Origin: Branchiostoma floridae
Taxonomy: Eukaryota > Chordata > Leptocardii > Amphioxiformes > Branchiostomatidae
DNA length: 64,000 nucleotides
Assembly: GCF_000003815.2 (NCBI RefSeq)
Contig: NC_049991.1
Location: 21,422,926-21,486,925, forward strand
Reading direction: 5' to 3'
Positions 1 to 11,208 of the stretch are shown piece by piece; the first letter of the stretch is position 1; the number at the start of each line of letters is the position of its first letter. The position numbers and the translations under genes are program-made. Below the pieces are notes generated by a model. The model was given only the letters and a program-made list of their open reading frames with translations. It was not told the origin of the DNA and did not search any database.

Positions 1-1106
1 TAATGTATGTGGTTCTCTTATACTTCATACACCATCAGATCAATCTGAGCGTGAGTTTCACTTCTGAGATGATAAGCTCTGTGAAGTTACACATACGAAC
101 CGGCTATTAATGTCTTAACCATTGGATTATTTACAGTAGTGGGAGCCTCATGTGATATCAAAAATATACAAATTAATGCAAGGGGAATTGTATCTTTCAG
201 TAAGGCAAATTTGAACAATATGCAGATTCTGAAGCAAATAACCTAGGGTGTCATGTTGCCCCAAGCGTTAATTTTGATTACTAAATTTCTGAATGTCCTG
301 TACTGTTTGGCATAGGCGTGTACAATGGCATTAACTTATTAATAAGCACTTTTACATATTAAATAGCACAGCCTAATCACAGATCTGTGTGACAACAGGA
401 ATCACAGAGAGGCACAGCAGCAAGCAGACAATGTGTGTGTCGGGAGGACTGGTGTGGAGAAATGGGGGAAAATACACTGGTCTCTTTGGCGCAGAAGGTT
501 TCTCTGAACAAAATTTAAGATAAAACAAAAGTCAAACCTGTACAAGTGGCCACCACTGCATAAAACATGTACAAGCATTATGTGAGGTTCCCCTAATCAA
601 TTTAGATTGATCCCAGTGAGTTGTTAATGGCTGCTACATATTTCATACATCATTTTTACATACAGCTTACAATATCAGCCCATCTGGGTTTGCATGACTG
701 AGATATGGGAGGTCCAGAATAAAACTCCAGAACTAAACCTGGGGGTTTTGGAGACTAAAAAACTTTTGGAGACTAAAAATAAGAGATTTAGCAACAAAAA
801 TCAACAGTATGGGTTCACAAACTGGAACAGAAAAACTTCAAGATTTCAGGAATACGAATATCAAAGAGACCAGTGTTACAAACGAAAAAGCAACATTTCT
901 GTGACCAGAGAAACAGGACAGCTGGGTTCATAACCACACGGACATCAATCAATCTGGAAAAAAAACAGGACCGAAGAATCAGAACAGAGAGAAAAAAACA
1001 GCAAACCATCAGTAAACCTTGGAGTGGCAAGTACAAGGAGAATAGAGGGAAGAAAAGAAGCGCGAGAGAAGGAGGACCACAGACAGCGAGTGCACGGCAG
1101 TCCAAC
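1..1106. other. 3'-side intron or gene interior, no recognisable exon
   Basis: This stretch is AT-rich non-coding sequence downstream of the candidate exon. The short open frames on either strand lack splice signals and recognisable motifs. No repeat family shared with the rest of the window was recognised. Later MPRIP exons (coiled coil and C-terminus) are expected further left, outside the window. Confidence 0.5.
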
Positions 1107-1205
1107 CTTGGCATCAACGCCCCCTTGTGGTTTATCCCCGTATAGCATCTGCTCGGTGTCAGGGAGGAAGGCCCTCCGTCTGGGCACCTCGCGCCCCGGG
1201 GTCAT
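1107..1205 (-). CDS. candidate MPRIP exon after PH2 (tentative)
   Basis: On the minus strand a CCCCAG acceptor precedes 33 open codons (beginning MTPGREVPRRRAFLPDTEQM and ending GGVDAK), followed by a weak donor AAG|GTTGGA. The piece starts and ends in phase 0, as required after the preceding exon at 2644-2799, and its length is a multiple of three. It is GC-rich and basic, like the region just after PH2 in vertebrate MPRIP, but I see no convincing residue-by-residue match. The donor is poor, so the exon could be a chance open stretch. A degenerate tandem repeat (1221-1560) abuts its acceptor side. Confidence 0.4.
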
Positions 1206-1220
1206 CTGGGGACACGGAGC

Positions 1221-1560
1221 CATGCAACAGTCAGTTCCTTAAACCCACCGCAAGACGTTTCATGCTTAAGAAGCTTATGGCACACCTTGTAATACATTAA
1301 AAGTTTGTAATCTTAGTTTTTAGGTTCAAGAAACAGCGAAGCCATGCAATGGGTTAGTTTCTTCAAACCACCTTAAGATGTTAGACAAGACATTTTTATG
1401 TTTAAGACGTTGATGGCACACCTTGTACAAAAAGTTTGTTGAATGTTGGGTTTGGGGCGTTAGTGATGTCTAACCCATGCAAGAGTTAGTTTCTCAAACC
1501 CAACTCAAGATGTCTTCATGCTTACGGTGTTTAGGCACACCTTATAGAATGTTTGCAATA
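1221..1560. repeat. degenerate tandem repeat, about 125-bp unit, 3 copies
   Basis: Three diverged units begin with CCATGCAA followed by CAGTCAGTT or GGTTAGTTT, continue with AAACCCAC and end with GGCACACCTTGTA (near 1219, 1342 and 1473). A fourth weaker trace is near 1880-1915. The array touches the acceptor side of the candidate exon at 1107-1205. Confidence 0.6.
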
Positions 1561-2643
1561 TGCATTCATTGGTGTTTGGGCTTATCCCAGAGCCATTAGC
1601 CATTAGCTCATTTGACAAGTATAATAGTGTTCAATAAGTGTTTAGTAATCATTATGTCTTGGGTTTATATATTAAGGGACAAGATGGATCAAGCTTTTAC
1701 AGGTTCTGTAACTGTGTAAGTTATAACATTCAAGGCACCAGCTAGTTAAAATCTGTAAGCAAGTAGTTACTAGTAAGTGTTTCTTTCCGGCCTCAAGAAA
1801 AAATTAGCCAAGCCATGCAAGTGTTTGAGTGGCATTGGAAATGTTAAGTTGAAACTTAAAGGTTTCTTTCTGTTAGAAGCCAAGCGACAGTCATTCCCTA
1901 AACCCACTGAAAGTGATAAGTCAAGGAGTTAATAAAACAGGCTGCAAATTCTGAAAGGATGTCTTTTTTAACCCTCTTTTCAAATGGGTTAGTCTAAATG
2001 GTCCTAACACTGAAAGGGTTAAGGGAGGATTAACCACTATTTCTAGGGGGTTCATCTATATTTGCAATAGATATGAATGACTGAATGCCTAAAGGCTGTT
2101 CTGTGCTGGAAGTGGAAAACAAGAGCAGATGTCAGAGGTGAAAGGGCAAGGTTCAAGGGTGAGGCAAAGCAGCAGTCCTGATTACCCATATTTGTTTACC
2201 CATCTTTGTGATTCAGATTGGTGAAACTCTTGTCAATTATCACATAATCATTATACATTTTGTTACTTACAGCAAATAGGAAACATCACTGATAATACAG
2301 AAGGGATGCCACACAAACTAGAATTTTCTGGATGAAAACTTACAGGATGATGTTTTAATGCAGGTTTCTCACTTGAGAACTTTTGCTGAATGTAAACAAG
2401 CAAGAAGTTGCAGCAAAGCATGCATCCTGGTGCCACTGCAAGCTATATTTCCTTTGATTCATTAAACTACAATCTCGCTGCTGAACTTTCAATAAAATGA
2501 CCTATTTTGGGGGCCAATAAGGTAACATTTAATTTACTAATAATATAGTTTTCTTTATATAATGAAGTCTGTGTGACATTTTTCATTGAAAAGAGGACTG
2601 TAATTTTTTGGAGTGTTCCATTATCCCCTGCAGGGGTGCGTAC
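1561..2643. other. intron, nothing specific seen
   Basis: AT-rich sequence between the PH2 terminal exon and the candidate exon on the minus strand. No open frame with splice sites, no palindrome and no strong tandem repeat was seen beyond the trace near 1900. Confidence 0.5.
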
Positions 2644-2799
2644 CTCCTGTTCCTCCCGGCGCGGTGGTGGTTTGGCGTCCTTGGTGATGTCGGGGGACGG
2701 AGGTCGCAGGCTGGCCGGCATGACCTTTCGTATCGCCTCAATCCAGTTCCGCCGGATTCCCGAGGTCATCGCCGACAGGTTATACACACCTGAGTGGGT
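2644..2799 (-). CDS. MPRIP: MPRIP orthologue, last exon of PH2 domain
   Basis: This exon encodes 52 residues: the end of the second PH domain, including its last beta strand and the C-terminal helix. Residues 1-28 read [20 protein letters not shown] followed by EAIRKVMP, which matches vertebrate MPRIP around its conserved [12 protein letters not shown] motif; the helix tryptophan is a hallmark of PH domains. The rest ([20 protein letters not shown]) is a basic proline-rich tail. The acceptor is GTCCCACAG|ACC and the donor CAGGAG|GTACGC, both phase 0. MPRIP is an actin-associated scaffold that binds RhoA and the myosin phosphatase targeting subunit MYPT1; that role is known from vertebrates, not visible here. 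The first ~60 bp of this exon plus its acceptor are tandemly repeated upstream (2860-4120). Confidence 0.93.
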
Positions 2800-3073
2800 C
2801 TGTGGGACACATGTCAGTCAATCAGTCAATCAATCAGTCAATCAATCAGTCAATCATTTAATCCAGTTCCGCCGGATTCCCGAGGTCATCGCCGACAGGT
2901 TATACACACCTGAGTGGGTCTGTGGGACACATGTCAGTCAATCAGTCAATCAATCAGTCAATCAATCAATCAATCATTTAATCCAGTTCCGCCGGATTCC
3001 CGAGGTCATCGCCGACAGGTTATACACACCTGAGTGGGTCTGTGGGACACATGTCAATCAATCAATCAATCAG

Positions 3074-3106
<33 letters not shown>

Positions 3107-3850
3107 TAATCCAGTTCCGCCGGATTCCCGAGGTCATCGCCGACAGGTTATACACACCTGAGTGGGTCTGTGGGACACATGTCAATCAATCAATCAATCA
3201 GTCAATCAATCAATCAATCAATCAATCATTTAATCCAGTTCCGCCGGATTCCCGAGGTCATCGCCGACAGGTTATACACACCTGAGTGGGTCTGTGGGAC
3301 ACATGTCAGTCAATCAGTCAATCAATCAGTCAATCAATCAATCAATCATTTAATCCAGTTCCGCCGGATTCCCGAGGTCATCGCCGACAGGTTATACACA
3401 CCTGAGTGGGTCTGTGGGACACATGTCAATCAATCAATCAATCAATCATTCCATCAATCAATCAATCAATCATTTAACCCAGTTCCTCCGGATTCCCGAG
3501 GTCATCGCCGACAGGTTATACACTCCTGAGTGGGTCTGTGGGACACATGTCAATCAATCAATCAATCAGTCAATCAATCAATCAATCAATCAATCATTTA
3601 ATCCAGTTCCGCCGGATTCCCGAGGTCATCGCCGACAGGTTATACACACCTGAGTGGGTCTGTGGGACACATGTCAATCAATCAATCAATCAGTCAATCA
3701 ATCAATCAATCAATCAATCATTTAATCCAGTTCCGCCGGATTCCCGAGGTCATCGCCGACAGGTTATACACACCTGAGTGGGGCAATCAATTAATCAATC
3801 AATCATTTAATCCAGTTTGTACACAACTGAGTGGGTCTGTGGGACACATG

Positions 3851-3885
<35 letters not shown>

Positions 3886-4140
3886 CCATTCCATCAATCA
3901 AGCAATCAATCAATCATTTAATCCAGTTTCGTCGGATTCCCAAGGTCATCGCTGACAGGTTATACACACCAGAGTGGGTCTGTGGGACACATGTCAATCA
4001 ATCAATCAATCAATAACCATTCCATCAATCAATCATTTAATCCAGTTTCGTCGGATTCCCAAGGTCATCGCTGACAGGTTATACACACCAGAGTGGGTCT
4101 GTGGGACACAGGTCAGTCAATCAATCAATCAGTCAGTCAG
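2741..4140. repeat. tandem array made of an exon edge plus intron, ~12 copies, ~120-128-bp unit
   Basis: Each unit holds, on the minus strand, a (TTGA/TTGG)n intron run, the CCCACAG acceptor and the first ~19 codons of the PH2 terminal exon (ending in the GIRRNW coding stretch). It then breaks into AATGATTGATTG. Copies start near 2749 (the real exon), 2869, 2989, 3116, 3240, 3360, 3484, 3608, 3733, a truncated one near 3815, and two diverged ones near 3930 and 4044. Only the 2644-2799 copy has the full exon and a donor. In the other intact copies the frame runs W-I-K-stop just after the duplicated coding part. Plus-strand open frames here (NQSINQS-like) are artefacts of the CAAT tetranucleotide runs. 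Confidence 0.95.
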
Positions 4141-4443
4141 TCAGTCAATCAATCAATCAATCAATATGGGGCTACCTATGGTGTTACAGTCTGCTCAATC
4201 TGGAAGGTCTTTCAAAAATGCCCTTTGTGATCTGATCTCCAGTCTGAATTGAAACTTGTAAATAGATCTTGGCTTATATTACACTTAACGATTTGCACAT
4301 CTATCAATAATAATTACATCAATTAATCATCAATTGATCAATCACTCAATCAACAAATCAATCATTTGTCTGCAAAATTCAATTAAAAATATTAAGTAAG
4401 ATAAAATACGGGGGATCAAAGAAGAAAAGCTCTGCGGACTCAC
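4141..4443. other. intron between two PH2 exons
   Basis: AT-rich intron remnant between the exon-edge array and the next upstream exon. Residual ATCA-type runs near 4318-4365 suggest decayed array material. No other feature seen. Confidence 0.6.
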
Positions 4444-4533
4444 CTTGACGAGGAAGCCGTAGTTTCTCTGGGAAGTTTTCTCCGACACCTCGTAACACGT
4501 GTCAAGGTCAATGGCACCATCGTATGTCCCAGC
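4444..4533 (-). CDS. MPRIP: MPRIP orthologue, PH2 middle exon
   Basis: Thirty codons, beginning AGTYDGAIDLDTCYEVSEK and ending QRNYGFLVK. This matches the vertebrate PH2 segment around the conserved G-EIDL-TCYDV and QRNYGF motifs, the middle beta strands of the domain. The acceptor CCCTTCAG|GCT follows a C-rich tract in the transcript sense and the donor is AAG|GTGAGT; both ends are phase 0. Joining to 2644-2799 gives [16 protein letters not shown], exactly as long as the vertebrate sequence. Confidence 0.95.
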
Positions 4534-5041
4534 CTGAAGGGGGAGGGGGGCAGCAGGTAAGGGCAAATGTTCATCAGCTCAATCCTGACTGACAATAAGC
4601 TATGAATCATAAATGTGATGCTTCGACAAAATGATACATAAATTACTGTTAAACATTTATAATAAACATAATTTCTTAAAAACAGAATCTGATATACATG
4701 TGTATGTGGAATTTCTTACAAAATATCGTTTACATTATAACTCAGACATGAAAAATGAAATAACCTTCTAAAAATAATACCAATAAAATAACCCAAAGTC
4801 TGTCAAAGAAAGCTGGTCCTTATACTGAAATGTCATCCAGTGTAAATCAGACTAAGTGTATACTCTTGACTAGGAAGATTAAAGTACCAGTTAAACAATA
4901 GAGAAAATTAAAGTCCTTACAACAGCTAACATTTTGTTGAAACTAAAAAAGATAGTTGACACATGCATGTGTGATGATATGCTAGAAGTAATTGTGTATA
5001 TAATATAGACATATAAGACTTCACTTTTACTTTATTTATTC

Positions 5042-5550
5042 ATTAGGACTTTAAATGATGTAAACTGTATCTCTGTTATACACGACCCTTACCTCTTCCC
5101 TCATGACCTCAATGAAAAGCGGCCTACAGGCTGATTTGAGCTTTCATGAATAAACAAAGGTCAGGGCTCGAAATTCATTTTAGGGATTAGGTGCACTGGT
5201 GCACTCAGCTTAAAAAAATTGGGTGCACCAAAAAAATTTTGGGTGCACCACTTTAATGAAAGTAGAATGTCAGAAAAACCTAATAACAAAACTTAGTTAC
5301 AAGCTATCAAATTCTTAAACAAGTCCCATGACAGACATTTTTATTGCCTTTCTAACACTTAGATGTCAAGAATATGATGTATGCTAGTAAACTCGATATC
5401 TTTACATACATAAACCTAAGAAAATATTTGGGTGCAGTGCACCCACAGAAAATAATTGGGTGCACAGCTCCAATTTTGGGTGCACATGCACTCAGTATTT
5501 CGAGCCCTGTAAGGTTCAAACAAACAAGTTAGTGCAGAGAAGAGGAGAAA
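5042..5550 (+). mobile_element. LINE/SINE 3' tail interrupted by a CAGGG-ended MITE
   Basis: Sequence at 5090-5160 (CCTCAATGAAAAGCGGCC ... GAATAAACAAAGGT) continues at 5511 (TTCAAACAAACAAG). The same tail without insertion occurs at 26960-27050, 39670-39735 and 62280-62370, so it is a dispersed retroelement 3' end. The inserted DNA element is listed separately (5162-5509). Confidence 0.7.
5162..5509. mobile_element. CAGGGCTCGAAAT-ended MITE, 348 bp
   Basis: The ends are CAGGGCTCGAAAT and ATTTCGAGCCCTG. Subterminal GGTGCACC-type runs occur in both orientations. An AAGGT flank occurs on both sides (one extra T on the right), and comparison with the uninterrupted tail copies shows AAGGT is single in the empty site. 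Related copies are at 7176-7275 and 51569-51918. No transposase frame, so non-autonomous. Confidence 0.8.
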
Positions 5551-5559
5551 GAGCCCTAC

Positions 5560-5631
5560 CTCCTCTGCCTTGGCATCCTTGTAGTAGTGTAGACCATGGC
5601 CAGACAGTACAAACCAGTGCTTGGTCCACTC
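5560..5631 (-). CDS. MPRIP: MPRIP orthologue, PH2 exon with WTKHWFVL motif
   Basis: Twenty-four codons read EWTKHWFVLSGHGLHYYKDA then KAEE. This is the classic PH beta1-beta3 pattern W-K-HWFVL...L-YYKD and matches vertebrate MPRIP PH2 (QWKKHWFVL...LRYYRD). The acceptor TTCTTCAG|GAG and donor GAG|GTAGGG are phase 0 at both ends. The adjoining minus-strand open frame past the donor is intron. Confidence 0.95.
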
Positions 5632-6322
5632 CTGAAGAAAACAAAACACAACACGTCAGGTAATGAACATAAAGATCAAGCAAACACTAACCGCAAATAA
5701 AAACACAATCAAAATGTAAATAGAACATAGAAAAGGTGTTTTTGATTTTTGACTATGAACAAATACAATTTTTGCTGACTATTTTACAAAACAGAAAAGA
5801 ATGGAACTTTTGACACCTGCAAAAGGCTTGAAGAAAACCCATTATTTCTACCTTTCTTAGGGTTTCTGGACACGTATTTACATGATACCAAACCTGTATA
5901 TTTTTACTTTACCTCAATGTCAAATCGCAAGTTGTTTTCATTCTATATAAAACTGTTTTTCTGCAATCTCTGAAAAATGTGCAATCTTTAGTAAACAGGT
6001 GGTAATTTTGTGCCCTGTTAGAGAAATGTCTGTTTTATACAGAAGGGTTCATCCACCTCAGCAGCATTACTTTTCCAGCTGGGATTTGGGAGCCAGGTGT
6101 TTTTCTTATCGAGATAAGGAGACGGCTATATAAGAAAGACAGGCTATTTAGAGGACCACCTGATCCTCTGGCCTTTAGGGATGAACTTGTGCTATTTCTG
6201 TAGACTATATTCTGTGCAGGCCAAACTAATCTATTTCTTTGGTTTCAGTACATTTTATAGTGAACATTTAGCAACACCACAAGATACAAACAGGGGCTTT
6301 AAAAGAGATCAGCCAATCCATG

Positions 6323-6644
6323 AAGGGTTGAACAAGTTTTCTAAAATCCACTTGTCCTATCGGGCAAGCACATAAAAAAATGTACTTGCCCGAAAGAATT
6401 TTTCACTTGCCCAAAATTCAAATGTCACGGTTAGTATATGCATTTTCACTTCCAGCAATGGAATTCTCTGTAGACAATTGCTTGATGTCATGACTATAAA
6501 CAGTAACAAGTATATCAAAATTGCACTAAAATCAATGGAAAAATCTTACTTGCCCCATCGGACAAGTGGGGTAGGACATGCACTTGCCCGAACAGCACTT
6601 TCACTTGCCCTGGACAATAGGGCTAGTGGACTTGTTTATCCCTG
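6323..6644. mobile_element. CAGGG-type MITE with CACTTGCCC subterminal runs
   Basis: The left end is AAGGGTTGAACAAG (first base mutated from CAGGG) and the right end ACTTGTTTATCCCTG. It is flanked by the direct repeat CCATG (6318-6322 and 6645-6649), a 5-bp target duplication. A close copy lies at 26417-26716 and a fragment at 25758-25886. Inside are repeated CACTTGCCC/GGGCAAGT motifs. No transposase. Confidence 0.8.
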
Positions 6645-7175
6645 CCATGAAACTATGTCGATGAAGGAAACAGTTTTAGAAACGGCCAGACGTTTCAGAT
6701 AGCATCCACTATCTTTCGTCAGGGAGAAACTGGTCTTTCATATCCTATTATATTCGCAAACGATCTGAAGAAAATTTTGGCTGTCCAATAGGAAACAAGT
6801 TAAGCCAAGGTTAACTGCACTATCAAGCTGTTATGTGTGTACTAACTTTGAGTATCCTTCCATGTTTACAGTCTACAATAATATTATTAATATCAATAAA
6901 AATCCTAGAACCAATAAATTGAATCAGTGTGGCCCTTAAGCGCCACCTCAGCCTCTGGCATCTACGAGTGGATGTGTATCTTCTGAGAACCTAAATGCAT
7001 TTTGTGTAAATGATATTCAGTGGAAGTGTGATTTCCATAGAAGTGTGAAAATAAAACCTGGGTGTAAAAATAGAGAAATCCTGTAGTCCAGAGTCTGTCT
7101 GGGGGACTGAATTACAGGGGTTCTAAATATATACTGACTTGTGTGAAGACTTGTCAAATATATCTAATGGAAGTG

Positions 7176-7275
7176 CAGGGCTCGAAATTCATTTTTGGGA
7201 TTAGGTGCACTGGTGCACCCAGCTTAAAAAATTGGGTGCACCTGGGCACACATGCACCCAGTATTTCGAGCCCTG
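7176..7275. mobile_element. short CAGGGCTCGAAAT MITE, 100 bp
   Basis: A deletion derivative of the 5162-5509 family with both ends intact. It is flanked by AAGTG on both sides (7171-7175, 7276-7280). The neighbouring local repeats at 7015-7030 and 7433-7445 show the uninterrupted AAGTGTGATTTC site, which confirms a 5-bp duplication. Confidence 0.82.
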
Positions 7276-7526
7276 AAGTGTGATTTTAATTTACTAGAAG
7301 TGTGAAAATAGAGCACTGTTACAAACTTTAAGATAGAGAAAGCCTACAGAAGAGCCTGTCTGGGAGACTGACTTACTGGGGGTTCTAAAAATATATTGAC
7401 TTGTGTGAAGACTTGTAAAATATATCTAATAAAAGTGTGATTTCAATAGAAGTATGAAAATAGAGCACTGTTATAAAAATAGAGAAATCCTGGAGAAGAT
7501 TCTGTCCGACAGGGAGCCCTAAAAAT

Positions 7527-7858
7527 CAGGGCTTTAGCCAGCTCGAAATTTTTTTCAGTCAGCCAATTACAATCGTCGCGAAAACCGCGAAAATTAATTA
7601 GAAGGACTGAACTGAGACCTTGAAAAATGGGTTTTAATGAGATTATCGTATGCGAAAGGGCGCCGACACACATTGTCAACAATCATAACAATAGCAAAAC
7701 AAACAGTGTGTGGCTTTTATGCCCGTGGACGGCGTCCCCAAGCCGCCTGTAGCTTCCACCAAGGATTTTTGTCCGTCAAGGTTGACGGATTGGTTTTAAA
7801 ATTTTTCCGTCAGACGCAGCAAATTTCCATCAAAAAACAGACGCTGGCTAGAGCCCTG
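7527..7858. mobile_element. hAT-like MITE with 8-bp target duplication
   Basis: The ends are CAGGGCTTTAGCCAGC and GCTGGCTAGAGCCCTG. They are flanked by the perfect 8-bp direct repeat CTAAAAAT (7519-7526 and 7859-7866), the hAT hallmark. No transposase frame, so non-autonomous. Confidence 0.85.
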
Positions 7859-7950
7859 CTAAAAATACACTGACTTGGGTGAAGAAGAGCTGGCATTATA
7901 AGACAACCTTCTTGGCAGCGTTACAACTAAAACAAGAACTAAGAACTGAC

Positions 7951-8007
7951 CTTCTCTGTGGAGCCTTGCACATTCAGCCAGCCTTTCTTCAAGTTCAACA
8001 GCTCAGG
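7951..8007 (-). CDS. MPRIP: MPRIP orthologue, first exon of PH2
   Basis: Nineteen codons reading PELLNLKKGWLNVQGSTEK. This matches the vertebrate start of PH2, TPDLLNFKKGWLTKQ, and includes the invariant KKGWL of the first PH strand. The acceptor CTCCAG|CCT and donor GAGAAG|GTCAGT are phase 0. It joins in frame to the exon at 5560-5631, giving ...TEK-EWTKHWFVL. Confidence 0.95.
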
Positions 8008-9619
8008 CTGGAGATAAAACAACAAAATCATGTGTATTTATAAATATCACCATGGCAACTGGAGCTACACATGATTATGTAAAGTTAATTGAGTCTCAAA
8101 ACAACATTATTGCTTTCTCGATAACATCGGCATACTTAATGTCTCATGCTGCTGTAAATATAAGATATACTAATTAAATTTGTTTAACACAACAAAACCT
8201 TCGAGTTCTAAAATCTCGTCGCAATGAAGGCATTATTGTAATCTCACACTGGCATTAAGTTTTGATTGTAATCTGTAAGATAACTAAAAACAGGTAGTGG
8301 GAGACCTAATTATTGAGAAAACAGCTAATCATAAATGAGAAATGACACAGCAACACACCTCTAACACACACAAAAATAATAAATATAGCTGCTGTAACGT
8401 GATATCAATTTGTAAGTGTAATAACGGAGACTACTAACAACAATACATTAAGGAAATCCAATATATCAATGACCTGAGATTGCTCATATCGTTTACCTTG
8501 TCCCTGGACATACAGCTAAGTTCCAAAAATATTTCAAGCACATGCTCTCTTATCTATAACAAGGCACATGTACGTGGATTCGTCTTTCTGTCACAACATG
8601 ATCACACACGATAGCAACGCAGAGTCTACACACAATACTGCCATCTGTGCAACTCGCAGCCAACAGCCAAATCAACCCTCACCTCTCTCTTCTCCACTCC
8701 TCCAGGAGTGACAGACTCTGTCATTGCCCCAGAGCTCAGACAGAGCCACAGAATCTATCTCTCCACAATCCAACCTAACCACAGAAGGCACACCATGCCC
8801 TCCCCACAGAGTCAGGTCCCACCGCTGGCTCAAAATAGACGCTAAATTTGGGGCATCTGCAGTTTATAATGCATCATATTGTGCACAAGTGTGCCTGCAA
8901 TGTGAGCTGACCTACCCCTGGGAAATGTGGTATGGTCGGACTGACATGACACTGACATCTAAGGTTGGGCTGTAGTATTGAGCAAAGGGGGGTGAGATAA
9001 TTTACTGGTAATGTAAGTTGAGTTATAATTTAATCTTAAGTGGTCTTCAATAAAAAAAAGCAGAGGACATTAAATTTTATTAATTACAATGTTCATAGCA
9101 ACAAGATGGGACATTTTGTATTCCAAAATAATGTCAAACTCACTACAAAATGTTACTTAATGCATCTGAATTGTGCTGTTCAATATACCTTTCAAAAAGA
9201 AGAGGATACATGCACAGAGGTACATTAAAATGTTGTATACACTTTCAGGAAGAAATTGGTGTGTTCAACTCTGGATTGCAAAAAAGGAGTTTCAAATTTC
9301 ATCCAAAAATCTTACTACTCAAATCCCCTGATACAATTACGATCATGATGATAATACTAAGAGCTTCGGAAAAATGAAAAACAAAGCACTTTTGCATCCT
9401 TTGTATATTGTCCAATTTCCATATTTTCCACATGTCAATGCTAGATATGGACAGGTTCCATTTCAAACTGACTAATTAATTACATAATTACATGCAACAT
9501 GAAGATATGGCTGGAGCAGTCCTGCTAAGGAAACTGGAGGAGCATCACTTTCATCAACATCACTTTAAGGGGATTACTTCTGGAGGATACAGGACTTTGG
9601 GTCGACAGGCTTTGCGCAA

Positions 9620-9938
9620 CAGGGCTCGAAATACCACCTGCATATGCAGGTTAGTGCAGGTGAAATTGGAGCTGTGCACTGCCAGGTATTCCTGATGTCT
9701 ACCTGCACCTAACCTGCACTGGTCCATGTACTGGGTTTTATACATAAATGTAATGTAGGACTGGTGTAATGGATTGTTATTAGCTGCATTGACTGTTACA
9801 ACCAGGTCCTATAAAGTATGAAAGAGGAAATAGCAATGGTTCCTGAACAATTTTAGTATGATCCATACTTCCTAAATTCAAAGGGGTGCAGGTAAAATTT
9901 GTCTTGTGCAGGTAATTTTCAATGTATTTCGAGCCCTG
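9620..9938. mobile_element. CAGGGCTCGAAAT-ended MITE with ACCTGCAC runs (family B)
   Basis: The ends are CAGGGCTCGAAAT and ATTTCGAGCCCTG. Subterminal ACCTGCAC/GTGCAGGT motifs distinguish it from the GGTGCACC family. A fuller copy with a nested insertion is at 24617-25139 and a truncated one at 63229-63421. The flanking duplication is not clear here. Confidence 0.75.
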
Positions 9939-10582
9939 CACCATCATGCGGGACAGGACTTTGTGGAAAACCTGGCGTCACCTCTCGGAGGATAAACTGA
10001 ATGGAACTGAAAATACATGACTTGGGTAATGCAGTAGTTACTTAACTTTTTCTAGTTAGCTGTACTTGTATTGAATTGTCCTGCCAGTTCATTCTAGTGA
10101 AGCTGAAGAAGAGTGATGGATGTCACTCGAAATGTCCAGAATCTCTGTAGATCTCCATTTTACATGCAGTTGTAGGGACTGAATTGTATTTGAATATTAT
10201 TTACCTGGATGTCTAACCTTCATAAACATAAGTAGTGCCTAACGTATAATATTCCTAGTGGCCCCCTCCCCATTTTGCCAAATGAAACCCAACACCCCAA
10301 GGGCAGTAGTGAAGGTCAATGGCAGATATTTGAATCCCTGCTTGACAGACACAGCTCTTCGGAACTTCCTATATTTCCACTTATAACCCACTCCTACAGA
10401 CCGCCTCTGCAATGTTGCCATCTGAAACTCGACTCCATGCAAACTTGTGCTGTCAGTAACCTGACTCCATGGTAAACTGTGTACGGCAATGCCTGGTATG
10501 GACATGAGCTTCCATTCTGAACTGATTACAGGACAAACACTGCCCTGGTGTGAGTACATACAGGCCACATTACAGTACTGTA

Positions 10583-10705
10583 CTGTAAATGCAGAAATTT
10601 TCGAGGTGGTTCTGTGTTTGCAGATTTCATGGTCACCACTTCACCGCAAACTTAAAACCACCGCGAACATTTCATAGTATGAGACTGCAGTCTATGGCAC
10701 TTCCG
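10583..10705. mobile_element. partial CTGTAAATGCAG element
   Basis: It starts TACTGTAAATGCAGAAATT and carries CACTTCACCGC and AAACCACCGCGAA motifs shared with 24631-24816, 43177-43363 and 49256-49479. The right end is missing or strongly decayed. Confidence 0.65.
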
Positions 10706-11112
10706 CAGATAGATAATATCCATGATCAATCGTTCCACCCACAGAAACACAAGGACCTGCCAGCCTGTTGTCTACTATGCTCTCTTCCTAGTAGTGATTG
10801 ATTACCATGAAACTCATGAGAAACACATTGGAATCACAGTCTCTAATTGGCCATAAGGAAAGCTTTCGGATATATACATTTGTATCCTCCAAAGCAAACA
10901 TTTGGAACCCTCTGACTAGGGAAAAAGGGAAGATACAAACAGGGAGTATCTCCTCTTCTGCAGGGTGTGTTTCTACAGTTTTTCCCCAGAGTTTCTACTA
11001 TTGAACTGAGCTTTGGAAGGAAGCTGACTGCTGCATACCCCTGTATCAGGGACCCCAGCAGTATAATCAAACACTGGATATTACTACTACGCATACATTA
11101 TTTCTGACAGTT

Positions 11113-11184
11113 TCACACATAACTTATACTTACGGAGATGTTGTCGGTGTATCGCACTTCCGGCCCCAGAGACCGCGCTCTATA
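11113..11184 (-). repeat. tandem duplicate of the exon 3' end and donor
   Basis: The last ~15 codons of the 11209-11307 exon (ARSLGPEVRYTDNIS), the donor GTAAGTATAAG and nearby intron sequence are repeated once, 75 bp further along the transcript. The second donor lies at 11133/11132. Use of this donor would extend the exon by 25 codons in frame with no stop. Confidence 0.92.
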
Positions 11185-11208
11185 GTTTAACACATAACTT
11201 ATACTTAC

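Larger units (their letters stand above)
5632..7950. other. intron with three MITEs
   Basis: Intron between two PH2 exons. It contains the CAGGG-ended elements at 6323-6644, 7176-7275 and 7527-7858. It also has a three-fold degenerate local repeat (near 7000-7140, 7280-7400 and 7400-7500) with the recurring phrases AAGTGTGATTT and TTGTGTGAAGACTTGT. At 6650-6722 there is a fragment of the CAGACGTTTCAGATAGCAT repeat seen in fuller form at 38890-39055. Confidence 0.7.
8008..11133. other. intron with two MITEs
   Basis: Mostly AT-rich intron. It holds the family-B MITE (9620-9938), a partial CTGTAAATGCAG element (10583-10705) and, at 10085-10230, a dispersed repeat ending in ACCTGGATGTCTAACCTTCAT, also seen at 63120-63145. 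The short open frames on both strands are not supported by splice sites or motifs. Confidence 0.6.

Noticed and set aside
2573-4252. Overlapping plus-strand frames rich in NQSINQS
   Set aside because: They read the CAAT tetranucleotide runs and the antisense of a genuine MPRIP exon edge.
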